40,167 nucleotides of DNA from Aquitalea pelogenes (GCF_001515305.1 NZ_LNQV01000038.1:1-40167), one strand, 5' to 3'; positions 16,188-25,956 are shown, numbered from the stretch's first letter. Notes: generated from the sequence alone by a model not told the origin. Numbers and translations are program-made.

Positions 16188-17111
16188 TCAGCGCCGCAGG
16201 CGCTGCCAGAACAGCAGCAGGCCCAGCGCCAGCGTACCGGCCAGCATTCCCACCAGCACATCCAGAATGGCGGGCAACAGCAGGCGGGCCAAAGCACCAA
16301 CACCCGGCAGGTGCGACAGCGGGTGCAGCAGGCCTTCGATGGCGTGGTGCAACCATGGCCAGCCATGGCTGATGATGCCGCCACCCACCATGAACATGGC
16401 CACGGTGCCAATCACCGCCAGTGCCTTCATCAGCCAGGGCATGCCCTGGATCAGCCCGCGTCCGATCAGGCTGTTGATGGCACCGCCACGGCGCAGCAGG
16501 AACAGGCCGATATCGTCCAGTTTCACCAGCAGGCCGACAAAACCATATACGCCCACGGTCATGATCAAGGCCACGCCCACCAGCACCACCAGTTGCGAGC
16601 TAAAGGCCGCCGATGCCACCGTGCCCAGCGTGATGGCGATGATTTCCGCCGACAGGACAAAATCGGTCCGGATGGCACCCTTTACTTTTTCCGCTTCGAG
16701 CTGCAGCAGGTCGATGGCCGGGTCGGCCAGCATGGCGTCCAGTTCGGCATCATGAGCGGCATCTTCCTCCTTGCCGTGCAGCAGCGGATGCGCCAGCTTT
16801 TCCATGCCCTCCAGGCAAAGATAAACCCCGCCCAGCATCAGCAAGGGCATCACCGCCCACGGCGCGAAGGCGCTGAGCGCCAGTGCCAGCGGCACCAGGA
16901 TTGCCTTGTTGCGCAAGGACCCGCGCGCCACCGCCCATACCACCGGCAATTCGCGCTCGGCGCGTACACCGGCCACTTGCTCGGCATTCAGCGCCAGGTC
17001 ATCCCCCAGCACCCCGGCGGTCTTGCGCGCGGCCACTTTGGTCATGGCCGCCACATCGTCCAGCACGGTGGCAATATCATCAATCAAGGTTAACAGACTG
17101 GCTCCCGCCAT
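16188..17111 (-). CDS. DUF808 family inner-membrane protein (YedI-like)
   Basis: 307 residues. The start 'MAGASLLTLIDDIATVLDDVAAMTKVAARKTAGVLGDDLALNAEQVAG' (typical family N-terminus, shown in part) and several membrane segments (about 75-100, 165-205, 225-250, 275-300) identify the DUF808/YedI family, whose function is not established. AGGAAAA precedes the ATG. It is downstream of the KirBac gene on the same strand with a 126-bp gap, so co-transcription is possible but not shown. Confidence 0.88.
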   Translation of the reverse strand: MAGASLLTLIDDIATVLDDVAAMTKVAARKTAGVLGDDLALNAEQVAGVRAERELPVVWAVARGSLRNKAILVPLALALSAFAPWAVMPLLMLGGVYLCLEGMEKLAHPLLHGKEEDAAHDAELDAMLADPAIDLLQLEAEKVKGAIRTDFVLSAEIIAITLGTVASAAFSSQLVVLVGVALIMTVGVYGFVGLLVKLDDIGLFLLRRGGAINSLIGRGLIQGMPWLMKALAVIGTVAMFMVGGGIISHGWPWLHHAIEGLLHPLSHLPGVGALARLLLPAILDVLVGMLAGTLALGLLLFWQRLRR

Positions 17112-17237
17112 GAATTTTCCTTCACTTCCTGATGCGGCTGGCCCGGTGGACCGCCGCTGTTATTGGCAGTCGGCATCGAGGCCGACCGTCCTGAGCGACA
17201 GGCCGTGTCATTGTAGCGGAAGCAAGGCAGCGGGGAA

Positions 17238-18146
17238 TCACATGCCGGGAGCATCCTGCGGTGACGGGCTGGCAGGCATGGGGGAGATGGCGTGCAGCAG
17301 GCCGAAATCGACGTGGTCTTCGCCCTGTTCATCGGTGTACAGCAAGTCCTGGTACTGGTGGTTCCAGCGGATGTCGTCGTGACGGAACACATGGCGTGAG
17401 GCCATGCTCTGGCGGGTGATTTCATCGCTGCCGCTGATGGACAGGATGAAACCGGCATGCAAGCCGGCCAGTGCATCCGCATCCAGCCCGTACAGCGGGC
17501 TGTGCTCGTCGATCACATGCATCAGCGTCCAGCTGAGCACGAACATGGGATGGTGCTGACGTTGCAGCTTGAGGTCGTGCAGGCGGCGCAGGCGGGTGCC
17601 CTCGCGACTGACGGTATCAAACAGCACATGCAGCTGGGCGGTGGCATCCACGATGACATTCTGCCGGGCATTGGCGGCCCGCAGCATCAGTACCGGCACG
17701 CCATCCATCTGGCGGATGACCGGATTGCGGGCAAACACGATGCGCGAGCGCGGCAGGGAAAAACGGGCAAAGGTCACGCCGGTCACCAGTGCCAGGCTCA
17801 TCATGCCGATGAAGATTTCCAGCATGCTGATGATGTGGGCGTACACCGTTTGCGGGTGCATGTCGCCGTAACCCACGGTAGCCAGGGTTTCCACGCTGAA
17901 GAAAAACGCGCCCCAGAAATCGCGCGGAAACTGGTTGGCAATGCTGGCCTCGCCCAGCTGGTACAAGCTGGCAAACAGCATGTTGAGCACAAAAAACAGC
18001 GCGGCAATGGCCACGTAAAACTGCGGCCAGCTCATGGTCATGGCCACGTGGTAGATGTCGTGCCCCAGTTTCAGCGGCAAGCGATGCACATGAATGATGC
18101 GCCCGCCCACCTCCAGCTGCCGGCCCTTGCCCCCTGCTCTACCCAT
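17238..18146 (-). CDS. inward-rectifier potassium channel (KirBac type)
   Basis: 302 residues. An amphipathic slide helix (25-38) precedes TM1 (about 40-62), a pore helix, the selectivity filter T90-V-G-Y-G-D95, and TM2 (about 98-122). The rest is the cytoplasmic beta-sandwich domain of Kir channels ('ISGSDEITRQSMASRHVF', 'RWNHQYQDLLY'). No Trk/RCK domain is present. The GGAGG-type site ahead of the ATG at 18146 supports the start. Forms a tetrameric K+ channel in the inner membrane; gating ligands cannot be read from sequence. Confidence 0.93.
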   Translation of the reverse strand: MGRAGGKGRQLEVGGRIIHVHRLPLKLGHDIYHVAMTMSWPQFYVAIAALFFVLNMLFASLYQLGEASIANQFPRDFWGAFFFSVETLATVGYGDMHPQTVYAHIISMLEIFIGMMSLALVTGVTFARFSLPRSRIVFARNPVIRQMDGVPVLMLRAANARQNVIVDATAQLHVLFDTVSREGTRLRRLHDLKLQRQHHPMFVLSWTLMHVIDEHSPLYGLDADALAGLHAGFILSISGSDEITRQSMASRHVFRHDDIRWNHQYQDLLYTDEQGEDHVDFGLLHAISPMPASPSPQDAPGM

Positions 18147-18245
18147 ATTCCGCCCTCCTGCTGTGAGCCGCCATTGTGTGCAGCGCCCATGGCGACGTCA
18201 ATGCAGGCCGCCATGCGCTTTGGACGCTGCCGGCCAGGCTCTGGC

Positions 18246-19706
18246 ATGATGGAAGGCATGCCTGCCTCCGCCACCCTCATCGTCCTGCTGCATGTCAGCC
18301 TGCAACTGCTGCTGATCATGCGCGTGCTGCTGCGCCCCAACCGCGACCCGGCCGCACGGGTAGCCTGGACCGTCGTCGTCGCCACCATGCCGGTGATAGG
18401 CATGCTGGCCTATCTGCTGCTGGGTGAAGTAAGCATAGGCCGCCGCCGCATGGCCAGGCTGGCGCGCATCCAGCAGCGGCTGCCTGCCCTGCCCGCCTTG
18501 CCGCAGACTGTCCCCTTAAGTGCGCTATCCTCCACTGCGGCGCAGCTGTTTCGCGTGGGCCAGTCCATCAGCGGCTTTGCCCCCAGCGCGGGAAACCGGG
18601 CCGCATTGCAAGCTGACAGCAACAGCACCATAGACCGCCTGGTGGCGGACATTGATGCCGCGCAGCAGCATGTGCATCTTCTTTTTTATATCTGGCTGCC
18701 GGATAACAACGGCAGCCGGGTGGCCCAGGCCCTCATGCGCGCGGCGCAACGTGGCCTCAGCTGTCGGGTATTGGTGGATGATGTGGGTTCGCGCCTGCTG
18801 TTGCGCTCCGCCCTGTGGCAGCAGATGAAAGACGCCGGCGTGAAAGCGGCGGCGGCCCTGCCGGTGGGCAACCCCTTGCTGCGCCCGTTCAGCGGGCGGA
18901 TAGACCTGCGCAATCACCGCAAGATCGTGGTGATAGACCATTACACCGGCTACTGCGGCAGCCAGAACTGTGCCGACCCGGAATTCCGCATCAAGCCGCG
19001 CTTTGCCCCCTGGGTGGATGCGGTGATCAGGGTGGAAGGTACGGTGGTACAGCAGATGCAGCGGCTGTTTGCCACTGACTGGATGCTGGCCACCCACGAA
19101 GACCTGCTACCGCTCTTGAGCGCCACGCCACTGCCACCACGGGACAGTTCAAGTCCCGGCGTGCTGGCCCAGGTGATAGGCACCGGCCCCACCGCGCGCC
19201 ATTCGGCCATGCCGGAACTGTTTGTCGCGCTGATGTACAGCGCACAGCGCAGCCTGACCATCACCACCCCCTACTATGTGCCGGACGAGGCCTTGCAATC
19301 GGCACTGTGCGCTGCGGCCCAGCGCGGGGTGGCCACCACCTTGCAACTGCCGGCCCGCAACGATTCGCTGGTGGTGAGTGCCGCCAGCCGCAGCTATTAC
19401 GCCGAGCTGCTGGCCGCCGGTGTGGTGATTGCCGAATATCACGGCGGCTTGCTGCACAGCAAGCTGCTGACGGTGGACGAGGACCTCTGCCTGATCGGCT
19501 CGGCCAATCTGGACCGGCGCAGTTTCGAGCTGAACTACGAAAACAATCTGTTGTGCCACGACCGGGCACTCACCAAGGCCTTGCGCCAGCGGCAGCAGCA
19601 ATACCTGCAGCATTGCAGCCTGGTAAGCCCGGAACAGGTAAGCGCCTGGCCGCTGTGGCGACGGTTGTGGAACAATGCGGTCGCCATGCTGGGGCCCTTG
19701 CTGTAA
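18246..19706 (+). CDS. cls: cardiolipin synthase (phospholipase D family)
   Basis: About 486 residues. Two N-terminal membrane segments (about 8-28 and 38-60), then two PLD domains each with an HKD motif: 'NHRKIVVID' with H224 and 'HSKLLTVDEDLCLIGSANLDRRSF' pattern with H404. Joins two phosphatidylglycerol molecules (or PG and PE) into cardiolipin at the inner membrane. The frame is open far upstream. ATG codons at 18246, 18249 and 18258 are all plausible starts; none has an ideal ribosome site. It converges with ogt, nine bases away. Confidence 0.9.
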   Translation: MMEGMPASATLIVLLHVSLQLLLIMRVLLRPNRDPAARVAWTVVVATMPVIGMLAYLLLGEVSIGRRRMARLARIQQRLPALPALPQTVPLSALSSTAAQLFRVGQSISGFAPSAGNRAALQADSNSTIDRLVADIDAAQQHVHLLFYIWLPDNNGSRVAQALMRAAQRGLSCRVLVDDVGSRLLLRSALWQQMKDAGVKAAAALPVGNPLLRPFSGRIDLRNHRKIVVIDHYTGYCGSQNCADPEFRIKPRFAPWVDAVIRVEGTVVQQMQRLFATDWMLATHEDLLPLLSATPLPPRDSSSPGVLAQVIGTGPTARHSAMPELFVALMYSAQRSLTITTPYYVPDEALQSALCAAAQRGVATTLQLPARNDSLVVSAASRSYYAELLAAGVVIAEYHGGLLHSKLLTVDEDLCLIGSANLDRRSFELNYENNLLCHDRALTKALRQRQQQYLQHCSLVSPEQVSAWPLWRRLWNNAVAMLGPLL

Positions 19707-19715
19707 GGCGCTGCC

Positions 19716-20417
19716 TCAGCCAGCAAACAGGCCGGGTACGGTGTTTTCCTGCTCAAAGCGCAGCAAATCCGCTTTCAGCGCCAATCCGCCAGCGTAACCA
19801 GTCAGGCTGCCATCCGCCCCCAGTACCCGGTGGCAGGGCACGATCAGCGCAATCGGGTTTGTCGCATTGGCCCGCCCCACCGCGCGGGCAGCGCCGGGCT
19901 TGCCCAGCGCCAGTGCCAGTTCGCCATAGCTCATGGTCTGGCCATAGGGTATCCGGCACAGCGCCGCCCACACTTCCTGCTGGAAATCCGTGCCATGTGC
20001 GGCCAGCGGAATATCAAAACTGCGCCGCTCACCGCGCTGGTACTCATGCAGCTGGCGCGCCACTTCGGCCACGGCGGCATCGTCGCGCCGGCTGCCGGAC
20101 AACACTGCCCGCTGCATCTCCTGTTCCAGATGAAAATCCAGCCGCAGCAGGCGACCTTGCAAGTCCAGCCACACCATGGCGGGACCGAAGCGGGTATCCA
20201 CCACGCCGTGGCAGGCAGCATTGGACGGCACGCTGATGGCCGTCATGCTGTCCTCTTCTGCTTGCGGACTGGCGGACGCTGGGTGGGTCGTACCACCTTG
20301 GCCATCCCACAAGCTGCCCTGGGCAAACAATGGCGCGGCTGCGCGAGAAGCGGGCGCGGACAGGCCGGGCACGTCAGGCGCATCCTGGCTGAACAGATCG
20401 GGTATCTCGGGTTTCAT
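19716..20417 (-). CDS. ogt: methylated-DNA--protein-cysteine methyltransferase
   Basis: Suicide repair protein that removes the methyl group from O6-methylguanine onto its own Cys in 'PCHRVLGADGSLTGYAGGL'. HTH-containing C-terminal domain: 'FQQEVWAALCRIPYGQTMSYGELA'. The ATG at 20417 overlaps the alkA stop (ATGA) and gives 233 residues with a Pro/Ala-rich N-terminal extension of about 57. A second ATG at 20246, preceded by AGAGGA, gives 176 residues and places the acceptor Cys at 138, close to Cys139 of E. coli Ogt. Either may be used; the catalytic domain is the same. Confidence 0.9.
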   Translation of the reverse strand: MKPEIPDLFSQDAPDVPGLSAPASRAAAPLFAQGSLWDGQGGTTHPASASPQAEEDSMTAISVPSNAACHGVVDTRFGPAMVWLDLQGRLLRLDFHLEQEMQRAVLSGSRRDDAAVAEVARQLHEYQRGERRSFDIPLAAHGTDFQQEVWAALCRIPYGQTMSYGELALALGKPGAARAVGRANATNPIALIVPCHRVLGADGSLTGYAGGLALKADLLRFEQENTVPGLFAG

Positions 20418-21322
20418 GCATGCTCCGTCAGGCTGGCCCACAAATGCAGGGTGGCCAGGCTGCGACAAGGGGAAAAGACTTGCATCAGCTGCTCGGTCTG
20501 GCGCGCATCGGGCCGGGCCGGCAGCGCATGAAAGCGCTGCAAGGCGGTAGCAAGGCCACTGTCGCCAATGGGCGCACAGTCGGCCAGCCCGAGGCCGCGC
20601 AGCATCACATAACGCGCCGTCCACGGCCCCACGCCATGCAGGGCCAGCAAACAGCGCTCCGCTTCGGCCGCAGCAAGGCCGGACAGCGCATCCAGCGGCA
20701 GGCTGCCATCCAGCACTGCATGGGCGGCACCCAGCAGATAACCGGCCTTGGAACGGGAAAAACGCTGCGCCGTCAGCGGTTCGGCAGACAGTGCGGCCAC
20801 CTGGGCCGGGCCAGGGTGGGCCAGCAAGTCACTGCCGGCAATCGGCACACCCGCCAGCTGAATCAGGCTGCGCCTGAGCGCTGTGGCAAAGGACAGGTTG
20901 ATCTGCTGGCCAATGATGGCCCAGCACAAGGCTTCAAACGGTTCGGCTGTCAGTGGCAGCCACAATGCGGGTTTGCCTGCCAGCAGGCGGGCGGCATCCG
21001 GCTGCTGGCGGGCCAAGGTCATCCAGGCATCGCGCTGGCCATCCAGCCCGGCCATGCGGCGCACCGCCTGCTGAACCTGCGGCAACAAGGCAGGCCAGTC
21101 ATGACTGGCCGCACCACTCACCCTGACCAGCAAGCGATCCGGGGTGAAGTGCAACTGCAACTCCACCGCAGCCCCCTGCAGCAGCACGCCTTTGCGCAGG
21201 TGCTGCGCTTGCAGCCGTTCGGCCGGGCCTGCCGGGTCGCGGCCATGATAGGCCAGCACACTGGCGGCGTGATAATCCGCCGGCAAGGCAATCTCGAATG
21301 CGTGTTCCACCACCTGCTGCAT
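20414..21322 (-). CDS. alkA: DNA-3-methyladenine glycosylase II
   Basis: 302 residues. N-terminal AlkA_N-type region, then the HhH-GPD fold: 'FEALCWAIIGQQINLSFATALRRSL', the helix-hairpin-helix 'LLALHGVGPWTARYVMLRGLG' and the catalytic Asp in 'PIGDSGLATAL' (D254). Excises alkylated purines to start base excision repair. I prefer ATG 21322, with GGAGCAAAT just upstream, over ATG 21337, which has no ribosome site. It overlaps ogt by 4 bp, making a two-gene alkylation-repair operon; no Ada-type regulator is in the window. Confidence 0.9.
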   Translation of the reverse strand: MQQVVEHAFEIALPADYHAASVLAYHGRDPAGPAERLQAQHLRKGVLLQGAAVELQLHFTPDRLLVRVSGAASHDWPALLPQVQQAVRRMAGLDGQRDAWMTLARQQPDAARLLAGKPALWLPLTAEPFEALCWAIIGQQINLSFATALRRSLIQLAGVPIAGSDLLAHPGPAQVAALSAEPLTAQRFSRSKAGYLLGAAHAVLDGSLPLDALSGLAAAEAERCLLALHGVGPWTARYVMLRGLGLADCAPIGDSGLATALQRFHALPARPDARQTEQLMQVFSPCRSLATLHLWASLTEHA

Positions 21323-21441
21323 ATTTGCTCCGGCCATGCGGCCAACGGTGCCGCGCTGGCGCGATTATCGCGCAGATGCCTGGCGCTGGCACCTTGCATC
21401 TTGCGCTTGAATCAAGGGATGCAGGCTGCAGCCTGTTGCGC

Positions 21442-22506
21442 TCAGACTGTCAGGGCGGTTTCCGCCAGATCACCAGCAAACACCACCCGACGCTTGCCCA
21501 TGCGCTTGGCCGCATACATGGCCTGGTCCGCCGCGCGTAATACCTCGTTGGTGGCCATGCCCTCGGCAAACACCGCCACGCCCGCGCTGAAGCTGAACGC
21601 CACACCATCGGGCCTGGCATCGGCGACGGCGGCTTGCAATTGTTCCAGCAGCTGACTGACCTCCGTGGCCGACGAGCGGCACAGCAGCAAGCCGAACTCC
21701 TCGCCACCGATACGACCCGGGCAGCCAGGCATGCTCATGCGCTCCAGCAAGTCGGCAAAGCACACCAGTACCTGGTCCCCCACGGCATGGCCGTGGCTGT
21801 CGTTGATCTGCTTGAAATCATCCAGGTCAATCAGCACCCAGAACCAGTGCTGGCCCTTGCCGGCCGGTGCGCGTTCATCCAGCCGGGCAAACAGCGAACG
21901 CCGGTTGGGAATGCGGGTCAGCGGATCGATTTCGGCCAGACGGCGGAATTCGTCCTGCATGAAGAACATGGAGTACATATTGTTCTGCATGGTCTGGTTC
22001 AGCGTGATGGCCACCACGAACACACCGAATACCAGCAAGGCAAACAGGGCGGGTGACATGCTGGCTGCCGGCCCCAGGCCGCAGATGTAAAAGGCCGAGG
22101 CACCGGTGAAGCTGAGTATGGCCAGGCAGTCGTGCCTGGAGGGGGTGACAAAGGAATTGTAAAACCAGATGGTAATGATGATGGGAATGATGAAGGGGTC
22201 ACCCGGACCGGCCATGCTTTTTACTTCCAGCGCAAAAATCAGGGTCAGCAATACCGCATAGGCAATGGTTCCGGCACGCCATACCAGCACGCTGGGCGAC
22301 AGGGCCTTGACCAGTCCCACCAGGATGATGGCAGCCAGCAGCATGGCTTCGGTATTACCCAGTCCGGCAGCCAGATAGGGGTTCATGACAAAGCTGGCAA
22401 TGATGAAGACGATGCCGGCGCTCTCCAGAAACACCACCGGCCTGAACAACCTGCCGCGCATGTAATGGTAGTAGTCCGCCTCGGTGGCTTTGTAATTGCT
22501 GTTCAT
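21442..22506 (-). CDS. membrane-bound diguanylate cyclase (GGDEF)
   Basis: 354 residues. The N-terminal half has about six membrane segments ('VVFLESAGIVFIIASFVM', 'AMLLAAIILVGLVKAL', 'AGTIAYAVLLTLIFALEV' and others), a MASE-like sensor of unknown ligand. The GGDEF domain (about 185-350) has 'DPLTRIPNRRSLF', 'DLDDFKQINDSHGHAVGDQ' and GGEEF, so it should be active. The RxxD inhibitory site is missing: the four residues at that position are SMPG. I start at 22506 because the residues before it do not resemble protein and the hydrophobic region follows soon after. A candidate FNR-like promoter lies about 230 bp upstream. Confidence 0.9.
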   Translation of the reverse strand: MNSNYKATEADYYHYMRGRLFRPVVFLESAGIVFIIASFVMNPYLAAGLGNTEAMLLAAIILVGLVKALSPSVLVWRAGTIAYAVLLTLIFALEVKSMAGPGDPFIIPIIITIWFYNSFVTPSRHDCLAILSFTGASAFYICGLGPAASMSPALFALLVFGVFVVAITLNQTMQNNMYSMFFMQDEFRRLAEIDPLTRIPNRRSLFARLDERAPAGKGQHWFWVLIDLDDFKQINDSHGHAVGDQVLVCFADLLERMSMPGCPGRIGGEEFGLLLCRSSATEVSQLLEQLQAAVADARPDGVAFSFSAGVAVFAEGMATNEVLRAADQAMYAAKRMGKRRVVFAGDLAETALTV

Positions 22507-22962
22507 GGTGATGGCTCTGCTGGACAACAAGCCGTCAGTCTGTCGACTGGCGACACAACATGGCGGGTCAGGCAAAGCGTGCATGCGGCAGGAAACAAGC
22601 TGGCAAGAACAGCTGACAATAGCGTGGTGGCGCTGGCAATGCCCCAGCCATACAGCGCGTTCAATGCCGGATTGGTACAGCAAGCCGCAGACCTTCCCCG
22701 ATATTTTCAAATCAAAAGAACAGCTGTATTCATTGATTCGATCAAATACTAACAGCATTCATGCCATCGACCTAGCCAGCAGTGCTGACCGACGGCAAGT
22801 CCTGATCATTTCATCCGGCTGCTGCAGCAGGCCTGTTTTAACATGCCAGTCTGACAGCACGGTGAACGTGGACTGACAGACAACACCAGCCGGCAAGCAG
22901 CAGCTGCTACAGATGAATTTCCGGTATAGCAGCCCACCTCCTTGCAGAACAGGAAGTCCATG
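22507..22962. other. 456-bp gene-free stretch
   Basis: Between the GGDEF start and the nar operon terminator I see no convincing gene on either strand. It holds the probable promoter of the GGDEF gene, including the FNR-like palindrome at 22733-22745. The plus-strand frames here are antisense continuations of the GGDEF gene. Confidence 0.6.
22733..22745 (-). promoter_or_regulatory. FNR/CRP-like palindrome upstream of the GGDEF gene
   Basis: TTGATTCGATCAA has both perfect FNR half-sites (TTGAT/ATCAA) but a 3-base spacer where the FNR consensus has 4. An AAATAT-like -10 at about 22706-22701 on the minus strand would put the palindrome near -44, close to the usual -41.5. The spacer length lowers confidence. 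Confidence 0.3.
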
Positions 22963-22984
22963 AAAAAAGGCCCCGCAGGGCCTT
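22963..22984 (-). terminator. intrinsic terminator of the narGHJI operon
   Basis: On the minus strand AAGGCCC-TGC-GGGGCCTTTTTTC: a short GC stem followed by six T (22968-22963), 28 bp after the narI stop codon. Confidence 0.85.
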
Positions 22985-23011
22985 GGTCAAGCAAAAATCC
23001 GGATACAGACA

Positions 23012-23698
23012 TCAGGCACGCGGGCGCACCAGCTGCCAGGCACGGCCCAGATAGGCCAGCGCGCCAAAGCCGCTCCATACATGCACCAGACGGGTAAAGG
23101 GGAAGATGACGAACACGCTCATCCCCATGAACAGGTGCAGTTTGAAGATGGGGGACGCGGCCACGATGTACTGTGCGGCATCGCCACGGAAGGTGACGAC
23201 ATGCTGCGCCCAGGTCATCAGCAGCACCATTTCGTGACCGTCCAGATGCTGGGCGGACACGGCGATGGTGCACAGGCCCAGTACCAGCGTGACCAGCAGC
23301 CACAGCAGCACCAGCTTGTCGCGCCAGGTGGTGTTGGCCGCCAGGCGCTCGCTGCTCAGGCGGCGATGCAGCAGGATCAGCAGGCCGATCAGGCCCAGCG
23401 AACCCATGATGCCACCGGCCGTCATGGCAAATACCTGTTTGAAGCTGTGGGTGACGCCCAGTGCTTCCCATACCGACAACGGAGTCAGCAGGCCCACCAG
23501 ATGGCCGAAGAACAGGCCCAGCACACCGATGTGGAACAGGATGTTGCCCAGGCGCAGATTGCCGCGATACACCAGCTGGGAGGATTCGCTCTTCCAGCTG
23601 TACTGTTCGCGCTCAAAGCGCATCAGGCTGCCCAGCAAAAAGATGCTGAGCGCGATGTAGGGATAAATCCCGAAAACGAATTGATGCAGATAGTCCAT
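23012..23698 (-). CDS. narI: respiratory nitrate reductase gamma subunit (cytochrome b)
   Basis: 228 residues, five membrane segments. Takes electrons from quinol at the inner membrane and passes them through two b haems to NarH. Candidate haem ligands are His56, His66, His188 and His206, spaced as in E. coli NarI (53, 66, 187, 205). AAGGAGAGAT just before the ATG supports the start at 23698. Last gene of narGHJI, followed by the terminator. Confidence 0.96.
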   Translation of the reverse strand: MDYLHQFVFGIYPYIALSIFLLGSLMRFEREQYSWKSESSQLVYRGNLRLGNILFHIGVLGLFFGHLVGLLTPLSVWEALGVTHSFKQVFAMTAGGIMGSLGLIGLLILLHRRLSSERLAANTTWRDKLVLLWLLVTLVLGLCTIAVSAQHLDGHEMVLLMTWAQHVVTFRGDAAQYIVAASPIFKLHLFMGMSVFVIFPFTRLVHVWSGFGALAYLGRAWQLVRPRA

Positions 23699-23756
23699 AT
23701 CTCTCTCCTTGCTGTTCCGGCCTGCCCGTGACAGGGCGGGCCGGAAACGGGCAGAT

Positions 23757-24404
23757 TCAGGCGCCGGGTCGCGACGGGTAGAAATTGACCGGAGCAATGG
23801 CCGGCATGGCGGGTTTGAGCAAGGGCTCGCTGCCATCAGCACCGGGGCCAAAGGTTTCCAGCAGCTCATCCATGTCGCGGATGGGCGGCACGCTCAAGGG
23901 CTCCGGTGCGACCGGCGACAGCCACACCAGCAGGTCGAGCACCCCGGCATAGGGCGAGGACGACTCGCGCAGCTTGCCGGCGATATGGCCCAGCACATGC
24001 ACCGCATCGCCCAGCAGGCGGCTGCCCTCTTCTGCCTCGCACTGCGACAGGAACTCCAGGAACAGCGGCACGTAGTCGGGCAGCTCGGCACAGACCGGCT
24101 CGAAACCGTGGGCCTTGTACTCTTCCATCAGGTCCACCATGGCTTGACCGCGGGCGCGGTCCTCGCCATGAACATGCTCGAACAGGTGCAGCGAGTGCGA
24201 CGGGCTGCGGTCGAAGGTTTGTACATAGCCTTCCTGCAGCGCGATCAGATCGCTGCCCTCCAGCTGCGCCAGCAGCGGTTCCAGCATGCTGGCTGCCGTT
24301 GGCGTAGCCTGCAGTGCGCTGCGGATGTCATCCAGCGCCGCCAGCAACTCGGGCTCCGGATAGCACAGCAGGGCCGAGGCAATCTTGAACAATGACTGGT
24401 TCAT
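23757..24404 (-). CDS. narJ: nitrate reductase molybdenum cofactor assembly chaperone
   Basis: 215 residues, cytoplasmic, all-helical TorD/NarJ-like chaperone: 'FKIASALLCYPEPELLAAL', 'YVQTFDRSPSHSLHLFEHVHGEDRARGQAM' (signature region, abbreviated use) and 'DYVPLFLEFLSQ'. Binds NarG until the cofactor and FeS cluster are inserted, and is not part of the final enzyme. The ATG is 3 bp after the narH stop, so translation is coupled. Confidence 0.95.
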   Translation of the reverse strand: MNQSLFKIASALLCYPEPELLAALDDIRSALQATPTAASMLEPLLAQLEGSDLIALQEGYVQTFDRSPSHSLHLFEHVHGEDRARGQAMVDLMEEYKAHGFEPVCAELPDYVPLFLEFLSQCEAEEGSRLLGDAVHVLGHIAGKLRESSSPYAGVLDLLVWLSPVAPEPLSVPPIRDMDELLETFGPGADGSEPLLKPAMPAIAPVNFYPSRPGA

Positions 24405-24407
24405 GGC

Positions 24408-25956
24408 TTAGCTCCCGGCGTTGGCCTTGCGGTCGCGCCGCATGTCGTGGAACACGATGGGGGTGGCCTTCTTCTTGCCAAACAGGCTGGATTCCGACGT
24501 GCCACCGGAGCAGCCATTGCCGAAGGTGAAGCCACAGCTGGCCTTGTCGTCGAAGGTGTTTTCCACCATTTCCTTGTGGCTGGACGGAATCACGAAGCGG
24601 TCTTCGTAATTGGCAATCGCCATCACCTGGTACATTTCCTCCACCTGGGCCGGTTTCAGATGCGTACCGCGCAAGGTGGCCGCATCGCTTACCTTTTCCA
24701 CGCTCTTCTTGCGCATGTAACGGCGCATGGCCACCATGGTTTCCAGCGCGCTCACCACCGGCTCTTCCTTGCCTGCGGTCAGCAGGTTGGCCAGATAGCG
24801 GATGGGGATGCGCAGGTCTTTTACGTCCGGAATGATGCCGTTTTCACCGATCAGGCCGTTTTCCAGCGCGCTCTGAATGGGCGACAGCGGCGGGATGTAC
24901 CACACCATGGGCAGGGTGCGGTATTCCGGATGCAGCGGGAAGGCTACTTTCCATTCCATGGCCATCTTGTACACCGGCGAATTCTGCGCGGCGCTGATCC
25001 AGGCTTCCGGAATGCCCTGCTTGCGGGCCTCGGCCTGGATTTCCGGCGAATTCGGGTCGAGGAACACGCCCAGCTGCGCTTCGTACAGGCTCTTCGGGTC
25101 TTCCACGCTGGCAGCGGCTTCGATGCGGTCGGCATCGTACAGCAGCACGCCCAGGTAGCGGATGCGGCCTACGCAGGTTTCCGAGCACACGGTCGGCTGG
25201 CCAGCCTCGATACGCGGGTAGCAGAAGATGCACTTCTCGGCCTTGCCACTGGTCCAGTTGTAGTAAATCTTCTTGTACGGGCAGCCGGACACGCACATGC
25301 GCCAGCCGCGGCACTTGTCCTGGTCGATCAGCACGATGCCGTCGTCTTCGCGCTTGTAGATGGAGCCGGACGGGCAGGAGGCGACACAGGCCGGGTTCAG
25401 GCAGTGTTCGCACAGGCGCGGCAGATACATCAGGAAGGTGTTCTCGAAGGCCGAGTACATTTCCTTCTGGATGCCTTCAAACAGGGCATCCTTGCTGCGC
25501 TTGGAGAACTCGCCACCCAGGTCGTCTTCCCAGTTGGGGCCCCATTCGATCTTGTCCATCTTCTTGCCGGTCAGCACCGATACCGGGCGCAGTCGGCGGA
25601 GTCTGCATTTCCGGCGCGTTCTGCAGGTGCTCGTAATCGAAGGTAAAGGGCTCGTAGTAGTCGTCAATCGACGGCAGGTTGGGGTTGGCAAAGATATTGG
25701 CCAGAATGCGCATCTTGCCGCCCTGCTTGGGCACTAGCTTGCCATTGGGCTTGCGTTCCCAGCCGCCCTGCCATTTTTCCTGGTTTTCCCAGTCCTTGGG
25801 GTAGCCGACGCCGGGCTTGCTTTCCACATTGTTGAACCAGGCGTATTCCACGCCGTCGCGGCTGGTCCAGACGTTCTTGCAGGTGACTGAACAGGTATGG
25901 CAGCCAATGCACTTGTCCAGGTTCAGTACCATGCCGATTTGTGCACGGATTTTCAT
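24408..25956 (-). CDS. narH: respiratory nitrate reductase beta subunit, reading frame broken by a 2-bp deletion
   Basis: Electron-transfer subunit with four FeS clusters. Cys motifs in order: 'CIGCHTCSVTC', 'CEHCLNPACVASCP', 'CRGWRMCVSGCP' (the Trp that marks the 3Fe-4S site) and 'CIFCYPRIEAGQPTVC'. The ATG at 25956 begins 'MKIRAQIGMVLNLDKC'. The frame changes near 25590-25605: upstream '...EMQTPPTA' and downstream 'RPVSVLTGKKMDKIEWGPNWEDD' are in different frames. Restoring a GC pair in the GCGC stretch rejoins them into the usual 'TARPVSVLTGKKM'. With repair the length is about 516 residues, normal for NarH. It overlaps the restored narG stop (ATGA). Confidence 0.93.

Noticed and set aside
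25664-25952. C-terminal extension of NarG by about 96 residues
   Set aside because: It is narH translated in the wrong frame; a single-base repair restores a stop overlapping the narH start.
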